Assembly: GCF_900091555.1 (NCBI RefSeq)
Contig: NZ_FMCX01000005.1
Location: 1 to 64,000, forward strand
Length of the DNA: 64,000 bases
Direction of reading: 5' to 3'
DNA from: Micromonospora mirobrigensis
GTDB taxonomy: Bacteria; Actinomycetota; Actinomycetes; Mycobacteriales; Micromonosporaceae
Position numbers and translations under genes: made by a program. The number at the start of each line of letters is the position of its first letter. Within the stretch, counting starts at the first letter, position 1. The notes below the pieces were generated by a model, which saw nothing but the letters and a program-made list of their open reading frames with translations, had not been told where the DNA came from and made no database searches. Shown piece by piece: positions 24,968 through 33,518 of the stretch.

Positions 24968-25954
24968 TCACGACCGTGTGTGGCGTGGCGTCGCACCGCG
25001 GCCGGTTGGCCCGGGGGTGAGTGCTGGTCCTGTCTTTCGGGTACGCCACCAGATGGTCGCGGTGATGACGACGACCGCAAAGGCGGGGACGAGCTGGTAC
25101 GGCGTGCCGACTCCGGCTGAGCGGTCCTGCAGTGCGCTACCGAGGTCCACCCGCAGGGACACGGCCAGGATGAGGCTGAACGTGTTGAGGACGGCGTGCA
25201 GCATGACGGGGATCTCAAGCCCGCCGGTGCGCCAGGTGATGATGGCCAGTCCGGTCCAGAGCACGAAGTACCAGACGATGATGTACGGATCCGTCGCGCC
25301 GTGTACGGCCGTGAACAGTACGCTCGAGGCCAGCACCCCGGTGATCAGTCCCGCCCGTGGGCTGCGGGTCCAGCTTCCGATCACTCGGAAGATCAGCCCC
25401 CGCACGCCGTATTCCTCACCAGCCGACTGCAGCGGGGTGAGGAGCATCGTGGCGAGGAAGATGGCGACGAGGTCGGTCTGCGACCAGGGGGACTCCTCGA
25501 CGGGTGTGAGGGCTCCGAGGGCGTTGACCACCAGCCAGGCGGGACCGAAGATGAGCAGCGACTTGCCGAGCAGGTCGAAGCGGAACCGCGACGTCACGGA
25601 GTGCAGCGACGCACTGGGTACGCCGTAGAGCCACCGCTGGATGAGCATGCTCCACGGAATGAGCAGGCCGAGGGAGAACATCGTGCTGGCGTGGTAGAGC
25701 GGCGTGTAGTCGCTGCCGCCCAGGATTGGCGGGGTGTTGCCCATCCGTACGTCGAGGAGCGCAGCCGCTCTGCCGATGGCCGTCGGAAAGACGACGAGAC
25801 CGGCCAGCAGGAGGATGATCGCGAGAATGCCGCGGCCGATACGGCGTTTGTCGCCGGCGAGCACCCGGTGGTACTCAACTCCGGTGGGGACTGACGGCCC
25901 GTTGCGGGGCTCGGCCGGAGTCAGTAGGGAGTTCGGTGTGTTCATGGTGGTCAT
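24968..25954 (-). CDS. CPBP-family intramembrane metalloprotease
   Basis: A 328-residue membrane protein with about eight hydrophobic segments. It carries the CPBP (Abi/CAAX) motifs: AGEEYGVRGLIF (EExxxR), FTAVHG and VMLHAVLNTF, the conserved Glu, His and His/Asn that form the active site in the membrane. Members process prenylated or membrane proteins or peptides; the substrate here is unknown. It follows the membrane protein gene at 25976 by 21 bp and likely shares its promoter, opposite a TetR gene. Confidence 0.9.
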   Translation of the reverse strand: MTTMNTPNSLLTPAEPRNGPSVPTGVEYHRVLAGDKRRIGRGILAIILLLAGLVVFPTAIGRAAALLDVRMGNTPPILGGSDYTPLYHASTMFSLGLLIPWSMLIQRWLYGVPSASLHSVTSRFRFDLLGKSLLIFGPAWLVVNALGALTPVEESPWSQTDLVAIFLATMLLTPLQSAGEEYGVRGLIFRVIGSWTRSPRAGLITGVLASSVLFTAVHGATDPYIIVWYFVLWTGLAIITWRTGGLEIPVMLHAVLNTFSLILAVSLRVDLGSALQDRSAGVGTPYQLVPAFAVVVITATIWWRTRKTGPALTPGPTGRGATPRHTRS

Positions 25955-25975
25955 GGCTTCCTCTGGTGGATGTGG

Positions 25976-26626
25976 TTACTTTCCGGCTTGGTCGAGCACG
26001 CTGTGACGCAGGCGGAGTGCCCGCTCGGTGCTCCCCAGCGCGGCCCCGACGGCCAGGGCGAAGTTGAGCCAGATCGGTAGCCGGACGGGCGATTCGAAAG
26101 TTCCGATGTTCTCGGCGATCGGGGGGATCTGCGACACCGGTTCGGCGAGTTGCAGCAGGTTCAGGCCCACGCCGACGAGGAGCATCAGCGCCGAGAGGAA
26201 ACTGATCGAGTGGCTCAGTGCCGGGTGCTCGCGTTCGATGCGGGCGCGGCGTCCCTCGGCGGACTTCGGGTCAGGGATGAGTCGGTGCTCCGCGCCGGCG
26301 ATGGTGACGTAGTGGCACCGCTTGAGCCCGAAGGCGCTGGCCGCCACTTCGATGGTGCCCCCCTCGACGGGAAAGGCAGCCGGGAGCTTGGACTCGGCGT
26401 GGTGTCTGCCGTCGAGATACAGGTGCGCTCTCGCCTTGCCGCCTTCCGGGTCGGTCCGGCGCGGGATGTCGACGGCATACACCGTCCGCCGGCCGCCCCC
26501 GTCGGGTAGCGGGAGGTAGTACAGGGCGCGGAAGGGCAGTTGCCACCAGCGGAGACGTTTCAAGGCCCGTCCGTCTCCGCTGGTGATGCGCTTGGCTGCC
26601 CGCCGTTGCCGCCAGTTGTCGATCAC
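25976..26626 (-). CDS. Membrane protein of unknown function
   Basis: A 216-residue protein. The first 130 residues are soluble and look like a small beta-domain (RTVYAVDIPRRTD, RAHLYLDGRHHAESKLPAAF, RCHYVTIAGAEHRLIPDPKS). Two membrane segments follow (SFLSALMLLVGVGLNLLQL and LPIWLNFALAVGAALGS). The start is GTG at 26626. It lies first in a two-gene operon with the CPBP protease and is divergent from a TetR gene. It may present or modify the protease target, but this is only inferred from position. Confidence 0.8.
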   Translation of the reverse strand: MIDNWRQRRAAKRITSGDGRALKRLRWWQLPFRALYYLPLPDGGGRRTVYAVDIPRRTDPEGGKARAHLYLDGRHHAESKLPAAFPVEGGTIEVAASAFGLKRCHYVTIAGAEHRLIPDPKSAEGRRARIEREHPALSHSISFLSALMLLVGVGLNLLQLAEPVSQIPPIAENIGTFESPVRLPIWLNFALAVGAALGSTERALRLRHSVLDQAGK

Positions 26627-26659
26627 GTTTCCTCGCTCACCGTTGGCCGCCGCTTCGCA

Positions 26660-26714
26660 CTAACACGCTGTACTAGTGGCGACGCTAGCACGGCGTGCTA
26701 GTACGCTGTGCCAG
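26660..26714. promoter_or_regulatory. Array of TetR operators
   Basis: The best site, CTAGCAC-GGC-GTGCTAG at 26685-26701, is a perfect 17-bp dyad. Two looser versions flank it: CTAACAC-GCT-GTACTAG at 26660-26676 and CTAGTAC-GCT-GTGCCAG at 26698-26714, the last sharing four bases with the central site. All lie between the divergent starts at 26626 and 26725. Confidence 0.72.
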
Positions 26715-26724
26715 GAGGTGACGG

Positions 26725-27333
26725 ATGGCACGAGACGACGGCAGTGCCGGCTCACGGGAACGGATCCTCGCGGCTGCGGCGGCGATGCTCGCAGAGGATG
26801 TGACCACGCGGTTGAGCGTGCGTGCGGTCGCGGCGCGGGCAGGGGTGAGCACGGGCTCGCTCAGGTTCCACTTCCCGACCCAGCGCGCGCTGCAGGACGC
26901 CGTGCTCGCCAGGATCTACGACCAGATTTTCCCGGACGACCCGATCCACGACCGGTCGCTACCCGCCCGGGATCGGCTGGTCAGCTGTCTGCGGCAGGTG
27001 CTCGCCCCCGCCGGAGTGGGGGAGCAGGCGCGTGCGGCGTGGGGCGCGGCGTACCAGACATTCATCGCCCCCGAACAGACCGCGGAGGTACGCGCGGCGT
27101 ATCGGGCCGTGGAGCGGGAAGGGGGGCGCCGGGTCGAGTACTGGCTGACGGTTCTCGCTGACGAAGGCGCGCTCCCCAGGGAGGACCACACACGCCGAGT
27201 GAGATTCCTGCTCACCGTCCTGCAGGGGCTCTCCATCGAACGAGCCCTACCCGCCGAGGACTCGATCCTGAAATCCGAAACCGAAACCCTCTACCTGGCC
27301 GTTGACTGCATCCTCAACGCCCCGACCGCCTGA
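26725..27333 (+). CDS. TetR-family repressor
   Basis: A 202-residue regulator. The N-terminus has the TetR HTH (SRERILAAAAAMLAEDV, SVRAVAARAGVSTGSLRFHF). The C-terminal domain resembles the TetR_C_6 type (FLLTVLQGLSIERAL). ATG 26725 follows CCAGGAGGTGACGG. It is divergent from the membrane protein/CPBP operon, with an operator array between them, and should repress itself and that operon. Confidence 0.92.
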   Translation: MARDDGSAGSRERILAAAAAMLAEDVTTRLSVRAVAARAGVSTGSLRFHFPTQRALQDAVLARIYDQIFPDDPIHDRSLPARDRLVSCLRQVLAPAGVGEQARAAWGAAYQTFIAPEQTAEVRAAYRAVEREGGRRVEYWLTVLADEGALPREDHTRRVRFLLTVLQGLSIERALPAEDSILKSETETLYLAVDCILNAPTA

Positions 27334-27731
27334 AGAGGCTGTCTCCGGTCGCACTCCGGTGCGGCTATGCCACACCGAGGCGGCCGCAGGTCGACGGATC
27401 AGGCACCCTGGCGCACGACAGGCTTCCTCAGAATGATCTACGACGGCAGCCGCCGGAGCCTCGCGTTTTCGGGTGGGTCGGGTTGGGCGGGCTGGCTGCG
27501 TTCCGCGCGCTGCGAGCCGCAGGCGTCGGCTGTCCAGCCGAGAACTCACCGGCACCTCTGATTCCGGCCGCCGACGACACGTGCCGGATGAGGTCCCGAT
27601 GACCGAGGTCCGGGGCGGCACGCGGCCCGCTGCGGGTCGCCGCCCGGGCGGCGACCCGGACCGGCCGTGGCACCGTTGGGCCGCGGCCGATCCGGATCGA
27701 TCTCAGCTGCTCCTGTGCCCGGCGGCGGCGG
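27334..27731. other. Convergent intergenic region
   Basis: About 400 bp between the TetR gene and the convergent GH59 gene. I see no coding frame with a known motif, no long palindrome and no clear terminator. Confidence 0.5.
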
Positions 27732-30134
27732 TCAGCGGGACCAGCGCTGGTTGCTGCCGCCGTTGCAGGTCCAGATCTCGACCGGGGTGCCGTTCGCCGT
27801 ACCGGCCCCGGTGACGTCCAGGCAGAGCCCGGACTGGGCGCCGACGATGGTGCCGTCCGGGTTCAGCGTCCACTGCTGGTTGGCGCCGCCGTTGCAGTCC
27901 CAGATGCCGACCGCGGAGCCGGGCGCGGTGGCCTGCTGGAGCACGTCCAGGCACTTGTTCCCGTACACCCGCAGGGCCCCGCCGCTCGACGTCCAGTTCT
28001 GGTTGGCGCCGCCGTTGCAGTCCCAGATCGCCACCTGCGTGCCGTTGGTGGTGCTGGCGTTCGGGACGTCGAGGCACCGGCCGGATCCCGCGCCGAGGAG
28101 TCGGCCGCTGGTCGAGGGCGGCCCGGCGACCGCCGTGACGGACAGGTTGTCGAACTGCGCGGTCTCGCCCTGGCTGGTGCCGAGACCGACCTGGCCGGTC
28201 GCCCAGGTCGCGTCGGTCGCCGTGCCGACGGTCGCCCCGTCGATCTGGGCGGTGATGGTGCTGCCGGAGAAGGTCAGCGCCAGGTTGTGCCAGGTGTTGG
28301 TGCCGGGCGCGGCGACCGTGCCGCTCCGGATGGCGACCATCGCGTTGTCGGTGTTGTTGCGCAGCAACGACCAGGCCCCGGTGTTGCTCAGCCGCAGGTA
28401 GTAGGCGTTCAACCCGGCCGGCCCGAAGGCGTGCTGGGTGCCGGCCCGACCGATGATCTCGGTGTAGCCGGCCTGCTCCAGCAGGGTGTCCGCGGAGACC
28501 TTGTAGTTCGACCAGCCGACGTCGCCCAGCAGCGCGTACGGATCGCTCAGGGTGTCCCAGGTGATCGGCGCCCGGGGCGACATCTGCCGGACGCAGCGCC
28601 CGCCGCGGCCGCCGCCGCAGGCGGTCACCTCGAAGGCGCCCTGCATGTCGGAGAGCAGCCGCGCCTCCCGGCCCACCGCGTACCCGTCGAAGGTGTCGGG
28701 GTAGGGCAGCGCCAGGCTCCCGCTGGGCGGGCTGGTCGCGGCGCCGTGCCCACCACCGGCGCCGGTGGTCAGGGTGTAGACCCAGCCCGGCTGGAGGGTC
28801 ACCGTGAAGCTCCCGCCCGACGGGGTGACGTCCTGGGTGTGCACCAGGTACTGGGCCGGGTCGGTGCCGGTGGCGTGGGTGGCCCACACGTGCACGGTGC
28901 CGGTGGAGAGCCCGCCGGTGACCGATGCGGTGAAGGTCTGCGCCGCGCCGGCGTCCATCGTCTCGATCACCGAACTCCAGGCGTTCGACCCGGGATCGCG
29001 CAGCGTGACGTAGCTGCCGTTGCTGCGGTTCCCGCCGAGGTAGCCCGAGGCGCTGTCCAGGTACCGCCAGCCGGGGGCGGTGAACTGGGTGGTCTGCGCC
29101 ATCACCCAGGCGTTGCGGCCGATCGAGTAGGCGCCCGACCAGGGCTGGGCGGCCACCGCCACCCCCATCGTCGGGTACGGCAGGTTGGGGTAGAGGGCCG
29201 CGATGATCGGCCAGTTCAGGTAGCCGGTCATCCTGCCGTCGAGGTAGCCGCGGTTGATTCCCCGGGCCAGTGCCACCGCGCCGCTGTTGTAGTCGTCGGA
29301 GCCGTTCTCGCTGGCCCAGAGGGTCTTGCCGGAGGCCAGCGCGTTGGTCGAGCTCGGACAGTTGCTCTGCGACCCGCGGTAGCCGCAGACGTAGTGCGAG
29401 CCGAGCACGTCGACGGAGGCGGCGAAGGTCGGATCGGCGACCACCGCGTCGGCGACGTCGAAGCTGGTGTCGTCGGCGACCACCTTGACGTTGCCGTAGC
29501 CGTGCGCGTTGAGGCTCGTCTTGAGGCTCTCGTACCAGCCCTTGTCGTAGCCGCGCTCGTTCCACCCGCCGAGGTAGTCGACCGTCAGACCATGGGCGTT
29601 CTTCGCGCAGTCCAGGAAGTCGATCAGGTAGTTCACCATGTCGGCCGACCAGAAGTTGCCGTTGCCGATCCAGCCGGGCGCACCCCAGGAGAGCGCCGCC
29701 AGCCTGATGTTCGGGTTGCGCGCCTTGGCCTGCTCCATCAGCCACCACTCGTAGCCGCGATTGCAGTCCAGGTCGGACGCGGTGTGCCGGTGGCTCGGCT
29801 CGGCCCCGCTGGTCGAGTTGGTGTCCCCGCCGACCTCCACCTTCATGATCTGGACGCTGGCGCCGTAGCCGGGCTTGAACAGGTAGTCGAGGATCTGGCT
29901 GCGCTGCGGCTCGGGGTAGTCGTAGAGCAGCCGGCTGTTGCCCCCGCCGCCGCTGATCGCCCCGACCCCGTCGAGGGTCCGGCCGGTCGCGCCGCCGTTG
30001 ATGGTCACGGTGGTCGCCGCCGCGGCCGGCGCCGCGTCGAGCGTCGTGGTGAGGATGGTGGCCAACCCGGAGGCGGTCAGGCAGAGCGCCAGGAACCGGG
30101 CCGTGCCACGTCTGAGGAGACCGCTGTACGCCAT
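27732..30134 (-). CDS. Secreted GH59 beta-galactosidase (galactocerebrosidase-like) with CBM13
   Basis: An 800-residue exported enzyme with a signal peptide ending near APAAAA. The catalytic domain begins INGGATGRTLDGVGAISGG and has the GH59 acid/base motif YLGGWNERGYD (Glu near 193) and nucleophile motif LWASENGSDDY (Glu near 276). A jelly-roll follows (DTFDGYAVGREARLLSDM). The last 130 residues are a ricin-type beta-trefoil with three repeats containing GRCLDV, NKCLDV and GLCLDV, each followed by an IWDCNGGANQ-like element. It probably removes beta-linked galactose from plant or glycolipid material. ATG 30134 is chosen over the longer frame because the signal peptide then fits. Confidence 0.9.
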   Translation of the reverse strand: MAYSGLLRRGTARFLALCLTASGLATILTTTLDAAPAAAATTVTINGGATGRTLDGVGAISGGGGNSRLLYDYPEPQRSQILDYLFKPGYGASVQIMKVEVGGDTNSTSGAEPSHRHTASDLDCNRGYEWWLMEQAKARNPNIRLAALSWGAPGWIGNGNFWSADMVNYLIDFLDCAKNAHGLTVDYLGGWNERGYDKGWYESLKTSLNAHGYGNVKVVADDTSFDVADAVVADPTFAASVDVLGSHYVCGYRGSQSNCPSSTNALASGKTLWASENGSDDYNSGAVALARGINRGYLDGRMTGYLNWPIIAALYPNLPYPTMGVAVAAQPWSGAYSIGRNAWVMAQTTQFTAPGWRYLDSASGYLGGNRSNGSYVTLRDPGSNAWSSVIETMDAGAAQTFTASVTGGLSTGTVHVWATHATGTDPAQYLVHTQDVTPSGGSFTVTLQPGWVYTLTTGAGGGHGAATSPPSGSLALPYPDTFDGYAVGREARLLSDMQGAFEVTACGGGRGGRCVRQMSPRAPITWDTLSDPYALLGDVGWSNYKVSADTLLEQAGYTEIIGRAGTQHAFGPAGLNAYYLRLSNTGAWSLLRNNTDNAMVAIRSGTVAAPGTNTWHNLALTFSGSTITAQIDGATVGTATDATWATGQVGLGTSQGETAQFDNLSVTAVAGPPSTSGRLLGAGSGRCLDVPNASTTNGTQVAIWDCNGGANQNWTSSGGALRVYGNKCLDVLQQATAPGSAVGIWDCNGGANQQWTLNPDGTIVGAQSGLCLDVTGAGTANGTPVEIWTCNGGSNQRWSR

Positions 30135-30441
30135 GGAGGCACCCCTTAGGAACGGGCGGTACGGGGAAGAATATATCGACAACTTTAGATCAGTGCCCTC
30201 ACATCAATCAACGATTCCGCACAGAGTCGATCGGAAGATCTGTTGCTTCTTGTTGGCCGAGTGGTCGAGCTGACGTCCCCGACGACTCGGAGACCGGTGC
30301 GGCCGACACCGCGACGCCCCGGCAGCTGACCGGGCCGGGAGCCTGGTCCCGGCACTACCAGGAAAACCAGGAACCCGGATACCGGCGGCCCACCGGGTGA
30401 CAGTGTCTGTCATGAGCACGATCGTGGAAGGGACCACAGCC
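30135..30441. promoter_or_regulatory. Divergent promoter region of GH59 and SDR genes
   Basis: About 300 bp without a gene. It includes the only AT-rich patch nearby (around 30165-30200, with TATATCGACAACTTTAGATC), which should hold the GH59 promoter. No convincing palindrome is seen. Confidence 0.4.
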
Positions 30442-31377
30442 ATGACAGAGCGGATCACCACCCCGTTCGGGTTCGCCTCCACCGCCGACGAGGTCATCGA
30501 CGGGGTCGACCTGACCGGCCAACGGGCCATCGTCACCGGCGGTGCGGGCGGCATCGGCATCGAGACCGCCCGCGCGCTGGCCCGCGCCGGCGCCGAGGTG
30601 GTCCTGGCGGTACGCCGGGTCGGCGCCGGTGAGGAGGCCGCCGCCGAGATCGCGACCAGCATCGGCGCGGACCGGGTCACCGCCCGCGAGCTGGACCTGG
30701 CCGACCAGGATTCGGTACGCCGGTTCGTCGCCGGCTGGGATCAGCCGCTGCACATGCTGATCAACAACGCCGGGATCATGGCGCTGCCGGAGCTGCAGCG
30801 CACCGCCGAGGGCTGGGAGATGCAGTTCGCCACCAACTTTCTGGGGCACTTCGCGCTGACCGTCGGGCTCCACGACGCGCTGGCCGCGGCCGGCCGCGCC
30901 CGGGTGGTGTCGGTCAGCTCCAGCGGCAACCTCTTTTCCCCGGTGGTCTTCGACGACCTCCACTTCGCGTTCCGGCCGTACGACCCGCTGCTGGCGTACG
31001 GGCAGTCCAAGAGCGCCGAGGCGCTGCTCGCCGTGGAGGTGACCCGCCGCTGGTCCGGCGACGGCATCTGGTCGAACGCGCTGAACCCGGGCGCGATCGC
31101 CACCGGGCTGCAGAAGCACACCGGTGGGCTGAAGTCGCCCAAGGAGATGCACAAGACCCCGCAGCAGGGCGCCGCCACCTCGGTGCTGCTCGCCGCGTCC
31201 CCCCTGCTGGACGGCGTGGGCGGGCGGTACTTCGAGGACTGCGTCGAGGCGCCGGTGGTCACCGAACGCCCGGTCGACTACGCGGGTGTGGCGGCGTACG
31301 CCGTCGACCCGGGCAACGCCGAGCGGCTGTGGAACGTCGCCTCGGACCTGGTCGCGGCGGGGGCGGGTGCCCGATGA
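30442..31377 (+). CDS. Short-chain dehydrogenase/reductase
   Basis: A 311-residue SDR oxidoreductase. The cofactor motif is TGGAGGIG (TGxxxGIG), followed by NNAGIM and the catalytic pair YGQSK (YxxxK) with Ser in VSVSSSG. It resembles WW-domain-oxidoreductase-like SDRs that act on retinal- or lipid-type substrates; the substrate is unknown. ATG 30442 has GGAAGGG upstream; ATG 30412 is an alternative. Its stop overlaps the next start, so both dehydrogenases are one transcript. Confidence 0.9.
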   Translation: MTERITTPFGFASTADEVIDGVDLTGQRAIVTGGAGGIGIETARALARAGAEVVLAVRRVGAGEEAAAEIATSIGADRVTARELDLADQDSVRRFVAGWDQPLHMLINNAGIMALPELQRTAEGWEMQFATNFLGHFALTVGLHDALAAAGRARVVSVSSSGNLFSPVVFDDLHFAFRPYDPLLAYGQSKSAEALLAVEVTRRWSGDGIWSNALNPGAIATGLQKHTGGLKSPKEMHKTPQQGAATSVLLAASPLLDGVGGRYFEDCVEAPVVTERPVDYAGVAAYAVDPGNAERLWNVASDLVAAGAGAR

Positions 31378-32246
31378 CCGTCGTCGGCTTCATCGGGCTC
31401 GGCGACCAGGGCGCGCCGATGGCGCGTGCGGTCGGCGAGAGCGACCACGACCTGCACGTGTGGGCCCGTCGTCCGGAGTCGCTGGCGGCGATCGAGGGGA
31501 CGCCGTACACGGTGGCGGCGAGCATCGCGGAGCTGGCCGGAGCGGTCGACGTCCTGCTGCTGTGCCTGCGCGACGACGACGACATCGCCGACCTGCTGGA
31601 CCACCGTCGGCTCTTGGACGGGCTGCGGCCCGGCAGCGTGGTGGTCAACCACGGCACCGGCGACCCCACCGGAAACGTGGCGTTCGGGGAGCGCTTCGCC
31701 GCGCGCGGCGTGGCGTACCTGGACGCTCCGGTCAGTGGCGGCGGACCCGGCGCCCGGGCCCGGACGCTGACCACGTTCGTGGGTGGCGACCGGGCGGCCC
31801 ACGACCGCTGTGAGCCGATCTTCGACACGTTCTCCCGCCTGGTGGTGCACATGGGCCCGGTCGGCACCGGCCAGCTCACCAAGCTGCTCAACAACTCGAT
31901 GACGATGAGCAACCTCAAGAACGCCGCCGACATGCTGCGCATCGCCGAGCGGCTCGACGTGGACATCCCGGCACTGATCACGGCGCTCTCGGTGAGCAGC
32001 GGGGCCAGCTTCATGCTGGGCGCGCTGAACACCGAGATCACCCCGGACGTCGCGCCGCACCTGCAGTCGCTCATGCGCAAGGACATCGAGCACTTCGCGG
32101 ATGCGGTCCGGGCGCGCGGGGTCGACCCGGGCGAGCTGCGCGACCGCGGCCTGGCCGGCGCGGACAGCCTGGTGGAGGCCGTCGCCATCGTCGCCGGACG
32201 GTCGACGGCCGGGGCCGGTCGAGAAGCCACGCACCGTGGCGGATGA
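31374..32246 (+). CDS. NAD(P)-dependent beta-hydroxyacid dehydrogenase family protein
   Basis: A 290-residue protein of the 3-hydroxyisobutyrate dehydrogenase/6-phosphogluconate dehydrogenase family. The Rossmann motif is VGFIGLGDQGAPMA, the substrate loop DAPVSGGGPGA, and the catalytic lysine is in GTGQLTKLLNNS. A C-terminal helical domain follows. It starts within the stop of the SDR gene (ATGA), which suggests consecutive oxidation/reduction steps in one pathway. Confidence 0.9.
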   Translation: MTVVGFIGLGDQGAPMARAVGESDHDLHVWARRPESLAAIEGTPYTVAASIAELAGAVDVLLLCLRDDDDIADLLDHRRLLDGLRPGSVVVNHGTGDPTGNVAFGERFAARGVAYLDAPVSGGGPGARARTLTTFVGGDRAAHDRCEPIFDTFSRLVVHMGPVGTGQLTKLLNNSMTMSNLKNAADMLRIAERLDVDIPALITALSVSSGASFMLGALNTEITPDVAPHLQSLMRKDIEHFADAVRARGVDPGELRDRGLAGADSLVEAVAIVAGRSTAGAGREATHRGG

Positions 32247-32277
32247 GTCGCGACGCCGGCTGACGTAGCCCTGCGGG

Positions 32278-32358
32278 TCAGCCGCGTGCGGCGGTGATCG
32301 CCGCGTCGAGCAGCCCGTCGAGGGCGCCCCGGGCGGCATCCGGATCAACGCGGTGGCG
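32278..32358 (-). pseudogene. Possible regulator C-terminal fragment
   Basis: On the minus strand the peptide RHRVDPDAARGALDGLLDAA plus ITAARG ends at a stop at 32278. It looks like the tail of a TetR-type regulator, but upstream the frame turns into low-complexity arginine-rich sequence without HTH. It is probably a relic; the identification is weak. Confidence 0.25.
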
Positions 32359-32501
32359 AGCGGATCGACCGATCGCCGACCGTGGTGGTGGGTTCACCCC
32401 ATGCATACGTACCGTGGACTCGCGTGGTCCGTGCCGCAACGGGCGGTTCACGGCCCGTTTCCCGACACGTGCTGTGCTGCTCCGGTCGCAGGGAGGGCTC
32501 G

Positions 32502-33440
32502 ATGGTCGCCGACGCACCACTGTCCTGGGATCCGCGCCGGCTGCTCGTCCTCGCCGAGGTGGCCCGCTCCGGTTCGCTCGCCGCCGCGGCCCGCCGGCTG
32601 CGGGTCTCCGTCTCCGGCCTGCACTACCAGCTCGACCGGCTGGAACGAGAGGTCGGCGTGCGGCTCGTGGACCGCTCGGGCGGGCGGGCCCGGCTCACCG
32701 TGGCCGGCGCGCTGCTGCACGCCCGGGCCGGGGGCCTGCTCCGTGAGCTCGACGCGGTGGCCGAGCAGGCCCGGCGCGGGCCCGCCGAGCTCACCCCCCT
32801 GCGACTCGTCGTGCCCTGGCCGGTGGCGTCCGGCCTGCTGCTGCCGGCGCTGCCCGACGGCCCGGCCGCGTGGGGGGTGAGCGTCCAGGTCGTGGAGCGG
32901 GCCGAGGGGCTGCGCCAGGTCCGCGACGGGCTGGCCGACGTGCTCGTGGCCGCCGACTGGTCCGGCGACCGCCTCCGGTGCGGCCCGGAGGTGCGGGTCG
33001 ACCCGCTCTTCGCCGCGAGCTACCTGGTCGCCCTGCCCCGCTCCGGCCAGCTGGCCCGGCGGTCGGTGGTGGACGTCGCCGACGCCGCGCTGCGGTGGGT
33101 GGCGCCACCCGGCGGCGGCGCCCTGACGTACTGGCGGATGCAGCGGCACCGGCTGGGGATCAGGCTCGACGAGGTGGCGTCGACCGACCAGCAGGAGTAC
33201 GTCGGTCTGATCGACACGGGCGAGTGCGCCGGCCTGGCCGAGCCGATCCTGGCCGGCAGCGTCGCACCGCAGACTGTGCTCCGACCGCTGCGCGGGCTCA
33301 CCCCGTACCGGTACTTCGCCGCGTACCGCCCGGAGACGGCGGACGACTGGCGGGCCCGGTACCTCCTGGACGCGTTCCGGGCCGCGGGGCGCGCGTACCG
33401 GCCCACCCGTGACGATCTTTCGAAGAGTCCGTACGGCTGA
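32502..33440 (+). CDS. LysR-family transcriptional regulator
   Basis: A 312-residue LTTR. The N-terminal winged helix (RLLVLAEVARSGSLAAAARR, LDRLEREVGVRLVDRSG) is followed by a linker helix and a substrate-binding-protein-like effector domain (LRLVVPWPVASGLLLPALP, ASTDQQEYVGLIDTGECAGL). ATG 32502 has GGGAGGG upstream. No divergent intact partner is adjacent, so its target is unclear; the dehydrogenase pair upstream is in the same direction. Confidence 0.9.
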   Translation: MVADAPLSWDPRRLLVLAEVARSGSLAAAARRLRVSVSGLHYQLDRLEREVGVRLVDRSGGRARLTVAGALLHARAGGLLRELDAVAEQARRGPAELTPLRLVVPWPVASGLLLPALPDGPAAWGVSVQVVERAEGLRQVRDGLADVLVAADWSGDRLRCGPEVRVDPLFAASYLVALPRSGQLARRSVVDVADAALRWVAPPGGGALTYWRMQRHRLGIRLDEVASTDQQEYVGLIDTGECAGLAEPILAGSVAPQTVLRPLRGLTPYRYFAAYRPETADDWRARYLLDAFRAAGRAYRPTRDDLSKSPYG

Positions 33441-33518
33441 CCGCCGTCACCGCTGTCTGCGAGCCGGTCCACGGCGCGACACTGGCCGCGTCGTCCCGAC
33501 ATCCTCCAGGGAGCAGCC

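Noticed and set aside
28287..30149. A 620-codon plus-strand frame over the GH59 gene
   Set aside because: Valine/glycine-rich antisense shadow; GH59 motifs are all on the minus strand.
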